A stretch of DNA of 64,000 nt from Cyathus striatus (lineage: Eukaryota > Basidiomycota > Agaricomycetes > Agaricales > Nidulariaceae), in assembly GCA_025738555.1 (NCBI GenBank), contig JAOVFP010000006.1, positions 1,736,001-1,800,000 on the forward strand, read 5' to 3'. Made by a program: the position numbers and the translations under genes. Within the stretch, counting starts at the first letter, position 1. Every line of letters begins with the position of its first letter. Shown one piece after another: positions 32,853 to 43,229 of the stretch. The notes beneath the pieces are model-generated. The model ran no database searches and was not told the DNA's origin. It saw only the letters and a program-made list of their open reading frames with translations.

Positions 32853-35800
32853 TTACACTTTCCTCCCCACTGCATGGCCCCTAAGCAACCCCAAACACCC
32901 CTTTAAAATTGTCCCAATCTCCTTTCGACTCTCCCACACAGGCAGAACGACAGAAAACGTACCGCTAAGTAGTGCCCAAATACTACCATCCACATATCCA
33001 TAAACCCACACTCAAACGAAGATAGAAAAAGGACTTACATGCTAACGGAAACCCAAAACATATAAAAACTCTTACTGAACACGTAGTGCGAGAAAAACAT
33101 CGGGATCGGAACTGAAATTCTCCGTTGGACTGCAATCTATTTATAAGCGAAGTAGAAGGTAACAACATACCGAGGAAAGCAACGATAAACGTTAAAGTAG
33201 AGCTGTACCACAGTGCTCTCCTGAACGCTGCTTTTAGAAGAGGCATATCTGCAGGGTAGCAATTGGTGCTTGAATTATCTGGAACAGGCTGCACTTCCAC
33301 ATCCGTGCTGCATTTCTCTTCTGACGATTTAGGAACAGATTCCGTCTGCTTCTCTTGCTTCGCCTGGTCAATATTCTCATTATAGGAAGAAATATCATCG
33401 AGATTAGCAATTGCACGGGTTCCTTGAAAGTCGTAGTTCGCCGGGCCTGCCATACATATACATTTATTAATAGTTGGTCCTACGGAAGAGGAAGAGGGGG
33501 GCTTACGGATTAGAGAAACTCCCACTGAAATCAGTCCCGAGAACAGCAATCCCGTTAGACCACTACATACTGCTGAATAGGGAGCTGCAAGATTCGGAAT
33601 GTTGATCTCGCCTGTAAGATGTTAATACGCATTAGCACTATTATCATTCTTCCATTATCTCTAAAAGTGCAGGAAATGATGAAGTGGCACCCATGTACTT
33701 ACCGTAAATCTTCAAACAGCCCACCATCCACGCGACCATACCCAACACCGCGCCAATTATAGCCCCGCTTAATACAGCGGGTGCGGTGAGTTTCCGCCAG
33801 GTTACTGTTAGCCCTATGGGTATTACTGCCGGGCTTAGAACTACGCCTCTGTTATTCATGAGCTCGTGGAAGGAAGCAGAGGTAGCGAGGCATACTGGAC
33901 GTAAAAAAGCTAACACGGAAGAGTGAGTTATGCAATTGGGGAAGGTGGAATGACGAACCCAGCCAAGGTCAATCTGAGCTTTATGCAGCTGCGAGAATCT
34001 CGATGAAAAGAACTCTTTCAAAGCAAGAAGCAGGGCGTACAATTGCTGCCCAACATCCCATCCACACTGCCCAGAAACAGATAAAACAATGCGATACTTT
34101 CACGATTTCCCGGCCGTTTGCTTTCGGTCGGAAGTATGTTTTGTATATGCTGCATTGAACGCATTAGAGAAAATAGTAAGGCGAAGGGATAAAATGTACT
34201 CATAAGAACTATATTTATAATATTAGTCCTAGTTTGACGAGGTGATAAAACAAGAAGCTTACAATAGACTCGACACTGCGATCAACTTATTGACTCCAGT
34301 TAGTTTCCAATTCTCCGAACACGTTCAAGAATTAGTAGTCACCTCCGCACTACACGCACTAGTAACAGCCATACTATCCCTATATTAGCAGGGAGCTGTT
34401 GGAACATATAACATCAATTGCTCACAAGACCACCAGTAAAACAGCAACAGCACCGCCCTTGCCCATCACCACAGCAGCAGCAGCAGGAGCGGCCAGCCCT
34501 GCGCTAATCTGAGAAGGAGACAGCGGGTTTGGGAATGTGGGAAATCGAGGCTAGAGAAGATAGATTCACATGCAATCGGATGCATAGTAGGAAAGATATG
34601 AACTTAGCACTTACATCATGCAGAAGCGCTCTAGCGGCTAATCCCAAGCAACTCGCAAAGGCGAACGGAACAGCGAACCACGACATACCACCAAGCATCT
34701 ATCACAGATTCAGCAACTGTCCAACTCGAAAAATCCGGGAAAGTATGTAGTCACATAAGCTTTCGTGGTCGACGTCGGATGACTGGCAATCGCTCTCTGC
34801 CAGTACCCTTGATCACAGAAAATTCCCGAAAACCCACTCAAAATTGTCGCAGCACCAAACACTAATCCTTGGTTACTCTTCATTGTCAAATAGCTCCCGT
34901 CCTTGTTTCCTAATACGGGACTCTCAATCCCCGCTGTGACGAGCAGATCGTACATTCCTGACAGACCACCGGTCGCAGGTGCCGTTCCGCTGGAATTCCG
35001 TAGTGGTTAATTATAGTGGAAGGAACATAAATAGGAGGTGGTGCATACTACGTGCGAAATATGAACTAAACGGTGGGAATATTTAGTTAAGAATTAGCAA
35101 TATTAGGAGAACGCACGATATAGATTATGATAAACAAGATAAGGGTGTGACTCCAGTCGCAGACAAATGTCGCTCGGAGGCCTCTGGTGCAGTTGTGAGA
35201 ATAAAGGATATAGGGTACAATGTAGGAGACGCACCCGACAATAACGTAGACAGCTATTCCAATCGGGAGAAGGAAGCAGGCAGCCACTAGTAAGAGCAGC
35301 GATTGAGTTGAAATAGGGTATGTTAGACTTTTACTAAGTTCGTCGTACAAGTGTTCATTCCTGTCAGAGCGTTGACCGTTGCAGCGCCACCAACTACAAT
35401 TGTATTCATCAGTTTTCGTCCATTCAGCCCCGAACATCTGCTTACGGAGAAGGGAGCCACATACAACCATAATGCACAAAAATGCATAAAAAGTAAAAAG
35501 AAGATGTGGACCGGTCCCAAATCGCACTTTCACGATCTGTAATCAAATGGGCTTCGACGCCAGGCCCGCAAAAGATAAACAATATACCTCGAGGAAAGTA
35601 TGTGCACCGTTAGCATTCATTTTCACTTTTGCAGCAACCATTCCAAATATTGCCAGCTGAATAGTTCCGCCTACGCCGTACCACCTACAAAGGCCATAAG
35701 GAATGTTATAACATAACGATCAACAGAAATTTACCATGGACCACTGATACCGAAGGTATATGCTGCAGTGCTGGATTGTAGTAGTGTGGCACTCCAAGTC

Positions 35801-36295
35801 CATGCGCTTACACTACAGAGGTGAGAATGGTGTTGATAAGATGAAATGAGCTTATGCATACATTCCACAGCATACCAAACCAGGCTAATGTAAACTTTTT
35901 AGTGAACTACTACGTGAAGCCGAACAAAATAAAGATGTACCTTGACGTTACGTGATGCAGCCTGAAAATATTAGATGAATCATGAACATTACAACTTATA
36001 GACCAAAGCTCTCTTACAGTAAACTCTTCTGACGACCTGGGAGACATATCCGTAAAGGTAGCTTGCAGATACGTCAAAAGAAGCATAACGAAAGCGAAGA
36101 AAAATCCAACGCCTACGTCCTTATCAGCACTCAACGACCATATTACTCGCAAGTAATTATTCACCAATAACAACTCCATATCCAACACTCTGTTCTGCAG
36201 ACGAATCGGGTCAGTCTTTAGTGATTATGATGAGCACAGGGGACTAATATCCGAATACCTAGTAATGGCTTGAAATCAGAAATCTCGCTCGCCAT
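32853..36295 (-). CDS. DUR3: urea active transporter, sodium:solute symporter family (DUR3-like)
   Basis: Plasma-membrane high-affinity urea (and probably polyamine) importer of the SSS family. The start at 36295 gives MASEISDFKPLL, spliced to EQSVGYGVVIG, the N-terminal Gly-Tyr-Gly entry of this family. Diagnostic blocks: WYAVECISAWTWSATLLQ, TFLEIVKVRFGTGPHL, GGAATVNALTGMNT, FVCDWSHTLILFII, and the C-terminal VLPVWESRKEIG, with stop at 32853-32855. There are well over a dozen short exons, and the phases I checked around the GMNT, LRATFVCDW and N-terminal junctions all fit. It converges on the SUR7-like gene. Such genes are usually nitrogen-repressed; nothing in this sequence shows it directly. 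Confidence 0.9.
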
Positions 36296-37187
36296 GGTAG
36301 GAAGGAAAGATAGCTACATGCCTTGGTGTCTTTCGGATAAAGAGCCTGGGAGTTGTAGAGGTAAAAACGATAACGAAGCAAACACAGGCTAAATATAGAC
36401 CAAGATATCAAACCTCTATAAATTCTCAGTTAAAACACTTCGGCCCAAAATTGAACCATCGTATATTCTTTAGGTGAGAAGAACCACTCTAGAATTTCCT
36501 TAACACTATTCCACCGAAGTCGATTTCCAGAATCTGTGTTAAGTTACGTCATGTTTTACTGTAGACCAATTCAACATGCAAAAAATCTTGTGGCGAGCTG
36601 GATTATAAAATATCCGGGGGTCCAGATGATGGCAGGAAGCATAGTATGTACACATTTACACACACTATACTCCAAGCAGGACTTCTGCACTACAGGAAGG
36701 AGAGTTTATGCTTAGTGCGCACTATATTCAAGTGAGGAATACCCATCTGATAGATGCTGAGGAAGTCGGGGGTTTCAGTCTTCAGGCGCTTATTAGGCCG
36801 ATTTCATGAGCTGGTGGCATATGCTGCGATGAATAACCATACATCCCGACCCCAGCCAACGAACATGTAAGATATGTTTCAGGTAGTACCAAATTGTATA
36901 GACTATGGAGGGGAGCTTTTCCTGGAGACTTTCCAAATTTTCATTGCACGAAGTGAAAATCAGAAGAGTTGCGATCACAATACAGGATAGATTCAGCTAT
37001 GCAGATTTTGTAGACGCATGAGGGAGTGTTTAGTGTCTTGCCACCTTAGTACCATTCAGATCGATTCGGTCCAAGAATATTATACTATTCTCTGAAGAGC
37101 AGATTTGTTTGTGGAGGATTATCGACGCACCCATTCCCTGGTAAGCACCGCACTTCCTGTAGTAGACGAAGCTGTAAAATCTAGCTG
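36296..37187. other. intergenic 0.9 kb, no gene seen
   Basis: Divergent spacer between DUR3 and the small membrane-protein gene. A 61-codon minus ORF (36793-36978) has no support. Presumed promoters only. Confidence 0.45.
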
Positions 37188-37194
37188 TATAAAA
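37188..37194 (+). promoter_or_regulatory. TATA box of the single-TM orphan
   Basis: TATAAAA lies 56 nt upstream of the ATG at 37250, with a CT-rich tract between. Confidence 0.5.
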
Positions 37195-37249
37195 ACCTCG
37201 TTATTGAGCGCAGCACTTCTCTCTTTTATTATCCATCCACTGCAGAATC

Positions 37250-37925
37250 ATGAAGCTCTCCAGCACTTGGAACGCTATTTCTTCGCAAATAATCGATGCC
37301 CTGCATGGCTTTAAAAGTTTAGTCTGCAGAACACAGATCAACGGCGCGGGAGCAGCTCGGCCAGATGGCGACACTGTCATAACATTTCCCACCTTTGACA
37401 ATGGGTTCAGTAATACCCTTCCAACGTCCTACCCAGTTACTGCACATATACCAGACCATATATACCCTGAAGCTCAGAGTCTACACAGACATCCTTCTTT
37501 CGCGACCCTCCCCCGCTATGGCACTTATGAATATCCCCCTTCTTACCACTTCAATATTGACGTCGAAGCCAATTTCTCACCCCCTACCCAGACATCCCAA
37601 GGCAGAAGAAATCGTAATGAACGTAAGAAATAGTATCTTCCTTCGTGGTTCATTTTAACGAACATATCCAATAGCGGGACGGAATACCGCAGCTGCGGTT
37701 CCAGTTTGGGTTTCCCATCTTCTGGTTTCCTGGGGTTATAGGCCTGAGCTTCAGCAACCAGATCAGATACGCGGCCGTGATCGTCTTTCAAGGATCCCAT
37801 TTCGATGGAGAATAATATTTATGACTGCCTGCTGCCTGTTCATCATAGTAGCAGTGATTACTTTTGTCCGAGTAGTGGTTAAGAAAAATGGTCACGAAAC
37901 AACCATGGACGGCAAGAACTGGTGA
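37250..37925 (+). CDS. orphan single-pass membrane protein
   Basis: Two exons (37250-37622 and 37675-37925) join in phase over a 52-nt GTAAGA..ATAG intron to give about 207 aa. Exon 1 encodes a Pro/Tyr/His-rich soluble region (TYEYPPSYHFNIDVEANFS). Exon 2 adds AAAVPVWVSHLLVSWGY, a basic stretch and one strong TM helix, WRIIFMTACCLFIIVAVITF, with a short basic tail (VRVVVKKNGH). The reading stops at 37923-37925, but that site overlaps a good GTGAGT donor, so a third exon is possible. No signal peptide and no family recognised. The TATA box and C-A-G-A-A-T-C-ATG context support expression. Overlapping minus ORFs are shadows. Confidence 0.5.
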
Positions 37926-40306
37926 GTTAATATCCCCACCTAGATTACTCAGATATATCAACTGAATGTCCAACTTCAAGCTCAGCACCGAGATGAATGA
38001 ACCTTGTTGAGTGCGTCCAGGTTCTCGACGGCAAACCCTGTATGCTTCGTTAAATGAGAATTTTCTGGCCACTAACACTGTCGGTATACCATGGACGTTA
38101 GTGGTATATCATGATATCTATATCTGAAAAGATACCCGTTTTCCTAGATGTTATCCACTTTATGTTTAAGAATATTAACATTGTTTGGGAATAATCAACT
38201 AGACGGATAAGTATCAATTTTCAGCATTACTGAGAAGGTGAGGTCTTCTTGGCCTGATTAGGCTGAACAATCATCCAAGCTAACCGAACCTTTGCAAGGA
38301 ACACAAACTGCTTGCGCTTCAATATTTCCTGAATCTTTTAAAAATTTAAGACGCCACAATACGGAAATTTTCTACAGCAAAAAATTAACACAGTCACATG
38401 GCAGTAAATCGTATGAGCAGTCTGACAGACGCAGCCAAGACGCAACAATCAAAGAGTTCAAGGTGAAAGGCATGTCTGCACGTCATGTCCTAGTTGATAG
38501 CTGCGGCAAGCTGCCAGCCTCAAGGAGCGTAGTTGAAAGCATTTTCTATTGACATGAGGTATCAGTGACATTCAGTTAAAGCATTTATCTGATAGTTATT
38601 GAATTGTCGCTCACATATGAGTCCCATGCAAGCAGCGGCATTAGCGCACCGACAGTGTCTGACACAAGTCCGATGTCAATAACTTCTATGTTACGACAAC
38701 GCCACGCTTACCCAAAGTAAGTATTTTAAGCCAAAAATGTGGCAGCAGGTTCAGTCCCAATGATTTCAAGTAAGGAGAGGAGAATTTCTTGAAATAATAC
38801 AGCACAAGAAAAATCAATCTGGCACTGAAAACACAGGTAAGTAGACCGCGTTCGAGGTCAGACAAGAACTGGTGAAACGCGTAATGTTTGCGAAGTGACT
38901 GAAGCCGAAGCCTCCTGGAATCGATGTTGGGCGTTTACCCCAAAGTTGGTTGCAGCATAGAGCACCACATAGAAGAATAACTTAGGTCAACTTAGGTCGT
39001 CGTACGGTTGTCGGTCTTCGAACCTTCATGCATCATGATCAATACGAAATAACTTCGAAGTCCGCAAGGTCGCTTCAGTTGTATCTTGCCGTTCTGTCAA
39101 TTGATATGTTCATGCTCAACGTTCAACTTTCAACGTATCGTTATTGGCTAACGCTTGTCTCGGTCGATTTAGGATCCTGAAGAAACTGCGCAAGGACACA
39201 GGAAAGTCGAATTCTCACAGAACACGCATTCGGCACTCGAAATCAACCCATGTAGGTCCAGCTTCTCACTATGGCTCCGATAATCAACCACCTCGAGGTG
39301 CAAGCGGATGTTGTTATAGGGAAGCACCTGCGAGTTCAAACTGTCGTTGATCGACTGCAACCCGAACTTTATACCAAGGTCATTCCACTTAGCATTCGTC
39401 GTTGAGCTTGACGTATGAGTAACAGTATTCAAGATACGGTAACCTAAGCAGCTCCAGTCGGAGACAGCAAACTCTCCTAGGGACAAACGTTTTTTCATGA
39501 TATTTATAGAAGGGTACAGAAGATATTGAGCTTAGTTCTCGGGTATCCAGTTGCATTTTAAGTGTGGTTTTGGATAGTTCAAGTGCGTTCAATCTCCCAT
39601 TTTCCAACTGGAGTAATCTTGTTCTTTTTTGGTTCTCTTTTATTTCCCACTGCTCACAGGTACACTTCACAGGGAGCCTTGAGCGGTGTAGCGCCAACAT
39701 GCATATATTCTAGATGCAGCTTTCAGAACAACTTCATATTTCATTGAATATTGTATACATGTGATGGTCACTCTGAAACATGGCGATGGTCGGCACATCT
39801 TCAACAACCCTATATTTCTTTATATTTCTACCCCTCCCTAGTTGCCACACGGCAGCACTTACCCCGAACGCAATACAGCGGTATGCGATGGGAAGTGATA
39901 CTGTGGCTTATTTGCGAATCTCGGAAGACATTTCGGGGCTTGTGAGACATTGCGAGAACGAACGTTATCCGTTTAGGAGGTATGATACATAGGGGTCGGG
40001 AGAATGAAGTGAGTCTCACTAGATCTCACTCTCGGGACAGGCAGGTACCCCAACGGTCACGCATTTAAGTCGTGCCAGTGTCATGGTCAAGTCGATCGAC
40101 GTGTTTCTGTTACAGGATTTTTTATCCGCTGAGACGTTCCAGACTGCCAGCGACTACAATATATACATCGAAAGATCGTTGTTTTAAACTGCGGTGAATT
40201 TATGTAACAGCGAGTAAGTATTAATTTCCCGGCATCATTCTTTCAAAAGGTCTTTCTTTTCTTTAATGTAATGAAGTTTACATTGCGGCCTGGTAAAAGG
40301 CTTTTC
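37926..40306. other. gene-poor 2.4 kb, possible gene debris near 39.2-39.7 kb
   Basis: No confident gene. On the minus strand, 39169-39498 and 39389-39700 are open for about 100 codons each with a plausible protein character (helical, with LQLENGRLNALELSKTTLKM), but I could not join them in phase across a legal intron. They may be a decayed gene. A direct repeat ACTTAGGTC occurs twice near 38983-39000. Confidence 0.4.
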
Positions 40307-40682
40307 ATGTCCATGTAATATGCTAAATTATCTTCAAGTCCTAGGGTTTCCCCATATCATACATTGCCACCAGACCCCACCCCCCCATCATTGGCAATCA
40401 TCGCACTACATTAATTTACACTCTCATTAGGATCAAAAGTACTAAATATGCACTGGAAGATTTCCTGAACATTCCGCTTCGGATCCCGATATTTCCGAAC
40501 CTCTCATCAAGTATTCAGAGATCGGTTACATTCAGGAAACTTCAGACCATCCAGATCATATCGTCTTCGACTCGGAGTCTGGTATGTGGCATACACGTCT
40601 TTTCTGCTAGTTTCCTGATCATTCTCCATTGCTGACAGGAACTCCAGATCTATACTTTTTTGCTCAACCTTCATGTATTTAA
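40307..40682 (+). CDS. candidate small gene, acidic peptide
   Basis: Exons 40307-40314, 40460-40581 and 40639-40682 join in phase to give 57 aa (SEPLIKYSEIGYIQETSDHP, then FDSESG, end YFFAQPSCI). The second intron (GTATGT..CTGACAG, 57 nt) is of textbook quality; the first is only a guess. If the GTATTT at 40676 is used as a donor, reading continues into a hydrophobic WILLINLTYLCVC segment. No family recognised. Confidence 0.27.
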
Positions 40683-41332
40683 TGACAACGCTGGTACTGT
40701 TCTACCCACTCTGCACAAACATTTCAGTAGCTTGTTCCATTATATGCTCATGCTACCGACCTCACACATCATCCGATGTCGGGCTGCGGACCGAATCACT
40801 TTCGTGGATTTTACTCATTAACCTCACGTATCTGTGCGTCTGTACCCAAGCTGAAAATATGGTCCATGGTAATCGTGAATAATTCCACGGATCATAAGCC
40901 TAGCTCGTTATCAAACTCGTGTAAAAGATGCGCTACCACCGTAGTCTCTATTAGAGGATAGTAAATATCCAAATGTGAGCGGAAATGAGACACTGCCATT
41001 GCGAGTTTTGACTTCGCATTCGATGTGAAAGGTTACGGCAACTGGTACCTGTCGATTCAGTTCTATACATCTATACCCACGGGATTAAAGCCATTAGACT
41101 ATCTGAGTTACTCGGCGCCATCGTTACCATTCACCACGTGGGGATGACGCAGGCAGGAACCGGCGGGACAAACTTGGCAAAAATATCGAGTGCATCCGTT
41201 CACCGCTAGACGCCTGAGACATGAATTTTTGCAATTGAGGCCGTTGTGTATCATGCCTCAATTTCTCCACAAAACTGACACGGGTCAGCGTGGCATATGT
41301 AACCCTTTCTCAAGCGGTTTCAGATCCGACGC
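40683..41332. other. intergenic 0.65 kb
   Basis: No supported gene; it includes ORFs that could be 3' exons of the preceding candidate. Confidence 0.35.
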
Positions 41333-41340
41333 TATATAAA
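41333..41340 (+). promoter_or_regulatory. TATA box of the Cys-rich small protein gene
   Basis: TATATAAA 103 nt upstream of the ATG at 41443, with pyrimidine-rich sequence (TTTCTCTCTCC) between, as in strong fungal promoters. Confidence 0.5.
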
Positions 41341-41442
41341 GGAGGTTCGTACTTCGGTATACTTCGGTGCATCCAACACTTGTTTCTCTCTCCGAATTCT
41401 TCTTCCAACTCTTGTTTGATACTCTCTCCTGCAAAATAAACT

Positions 41443-41863
41443 ATGTGCAAGCATGAGATGTGAGTTCTGTCTGTTTTCATGCATTGCCAGTTCACAAACC
41501 TTCAAGTTATTTTATAGCATCGGTGACTACTACAGGGGCTGTGGTGTATGTATACTTTCGAACTAAGAACTAGTATAGTCGACAATGGATTAACTATGTT
41601 CTGTAGCATTTCCATGGCCGTTATTTCACAGGAGAAACGATAGACTGTTGTTCTGATACGTGCAAAAGCAGTACTTCACACAAGCACAAAACCGCAAATA
41701 ACTGCGGCTGCCCGGAGGTAAAGTCATTCCTTTATTGTGTTACTAATCATAGTTCTGATTTTTGTCTGGCTCTTCTTACATCACCTAGATCGTTATGGAA
41801 GAAAGGCGCATTCAGAATATGTTTCAAATCCCCTTTCCGGAATGTCAGAAAACCACCCGGTGA
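41443..41863 (+). CDS. small Cys-rich protein, mushroom-specific MC..CGH type
   Basis: Four exons of 17, 28, 111 and 75 nt (41443-41459, 41518-41545, 41607-41717, 41789-41863) give 76 aa in phase, ending PFPECQKTTR before TGA. The pattern begins Met-Cys, then YYRGCGHFHGRYF, TIDCCSDTCKSS-SHKHKT, NCGCPE and a final Cys. This matches the layout of an abundant Agaricomycete family (M-C-x-Y-x2-CGH, then C-x(n)-C-K-x-S, then a C pair) of unknown function that lacks a signal peptide. With about nine Cys and several His, a zinc-binding mini-domain is likely (inference). A TATA box lies upstream. All exons are too short for ORF-based detection. Confidence 0.68.
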
Positions 41864-42505
41864 AGATTTGAGAACTTCTATTTCTCCTTTGTGGCAGCTT
41901 TGTTTGATTTATTCGCTTTACATTCGGACTGTGCTTTCTATCCTCGTATTTACAGTATCATTCATGTAATAATCTCGGGCTAATTACGCGTCATTTCTTT
42001 TTGGGAATCTTCGGTTACGATTTCGCGTGGCATATACGCGTCCCTGTCGCACTGGTGAGGAAAGGCTTGACAACATTGCAAGTTGAAACGTTGAAAGGAG
42101 ATGTCACCATGTGGCTATGCTTCGCGACTCATTTATTAATGATTAGTCAGGTCCATTGGTCCACGACCTACAGGAGACCAATCACATTGATCGTCCTCAG
42201 CCCAAGTCATTCGACTTCAAACACTTGCACTACTTTGGTTTTGACTCTTTTGTCATTTGTCCAACCGCAGACCTTTGCATTATCATAACTATCTAGATAC
42301 CGGCATCGAGATATCTCAAATTTGTCTGTTTCAATTTATCGCAATATAGAAACTCGTACGTTTCATTCTTATGTTCACTGCTGGTTCGATGCATGTTACT
42401 GAGAGCATCATTCATTAGGAAGTACATCGTCGATATGCCGTCATGTTGGTTGTGTTCTTCAATATCTGTATAACTGACCGATAATGACCAAAATCAGTCG
42501 CAGAA
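41864..42505. other. intergenic 0.64 kb, possible 5' exons of the proline-rich gene
   Basis: A 95-codon plus-strand ORF (42001-42288) has no supporting features. An acceptor-like AAAATCAG just before 42498 suggests that the proline-rich gene may have an upstream exon here that I could not place. Confidence 0.35.
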
Positions 42506-43229
42506 ATGAAAGCAAAAGCATCTGGCATGGCCAATACTGGAGTTTCGAAGGCTCAGAATTTCAAAGATCGAAATACTAGGTTAGAAACAGTAACTATATG
42601 ATCTACGTGAAATTTCAGTGCTGATGTAACGTAGCGTACCATTGAAGAAAACAAACTGGGACCCTTATAGTGGTGAAGGACCTCCTCCGCCTCCTCCACC
42701 CAGGGTAAACAGTGGGTCGAAACCCAAGGAATTGGCACCTCTTCCCCCTCCTCCCCGTAGAACACCTACCGGCACTTCTTCGCCCGCCCCTTCAAGTAGC
42801 CATATGTCTCCTTCTCCAACACCTCCTCTTCCTAGCAGAGGTGGTTCAGCGCCACCGCCTCTTCCTAACCGTAGTTCATCATTAAATACACCCCCGTTGC
42901 CGAACCGTGGTCCTAGTGTTACTTTTGCTCCCCCTCGAGCACTACCAACTTTCACCCCACCTCTTCCTTCTGCCAGAGCTTCTTCTGTTCCTATTGCATC
43001 TGGACCTCCTCCCATAGTAAGGTCCACTCGTCCGGATTTACATTCGCGAACAGCAACCGTAGCTCCTGTAGTTGTGGGCTCTACAGACACTGTTGAAGAA
43101 GATAATCAAATTTCTCAGGAGGAAGAGAATATTGATTGGGCCAATCTTTCTGATGAAGATAAACAAGTGTTTTTCAGTTGGCTAGATGAATTCTTTTCTA
43201 GGATGCTGAAGATTGAAATATCGACTTGA
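42506..43229 (+). CDS. proline-rich protein with poly-Pro SH3-ligand motifs (verprolin/AIM3-like)
   Basis: Exons 42506-42579 and 42635-43229 join in phase to give 222 aa. The N-terminus is Lys/Ala-rich (GVSKAQNFKDRNTSVPLKK) with a NWDPYSG turn, then GPPPPPPPR and many PPLP-S/N-R repeats (TPPLPSRGG, PPLPNRSS, PPLPNRGP), typical class I/II SH3 ligands. The last 35 residues form an acidic, aromatic block (IDWANLSDEDKQVFFSWLDE then FFSRML) that reads like a conserved docking helix. The architecture resembles actin-patch adaptors such as AIM3/verprolin, but no actin-binding WH2 motif is clear. The start may lie in an upstream exon. Confidence 0.65.

Noticed and set aside
39828..40019. Overlapping ORFs on both strands at 39.8-40.0 kb
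   Set aside because: No domain, no consistent exon joins; within chance expectation for this base composition.
40640..40682. C-terminal PSCI of the 57-aa candidate as a mating-pheromone CaaX box
   Set aside because: Cys is the second-last residue, not fourth from the end, and no pheromone receptor gene is nearby.
42665..43090. 141-codon Gly-rich minus ORF
   Set aside because: Mirror image of the poly-Pro coding exon on the plus strand; Gly-rich composition is the expected complement of Pro codons.
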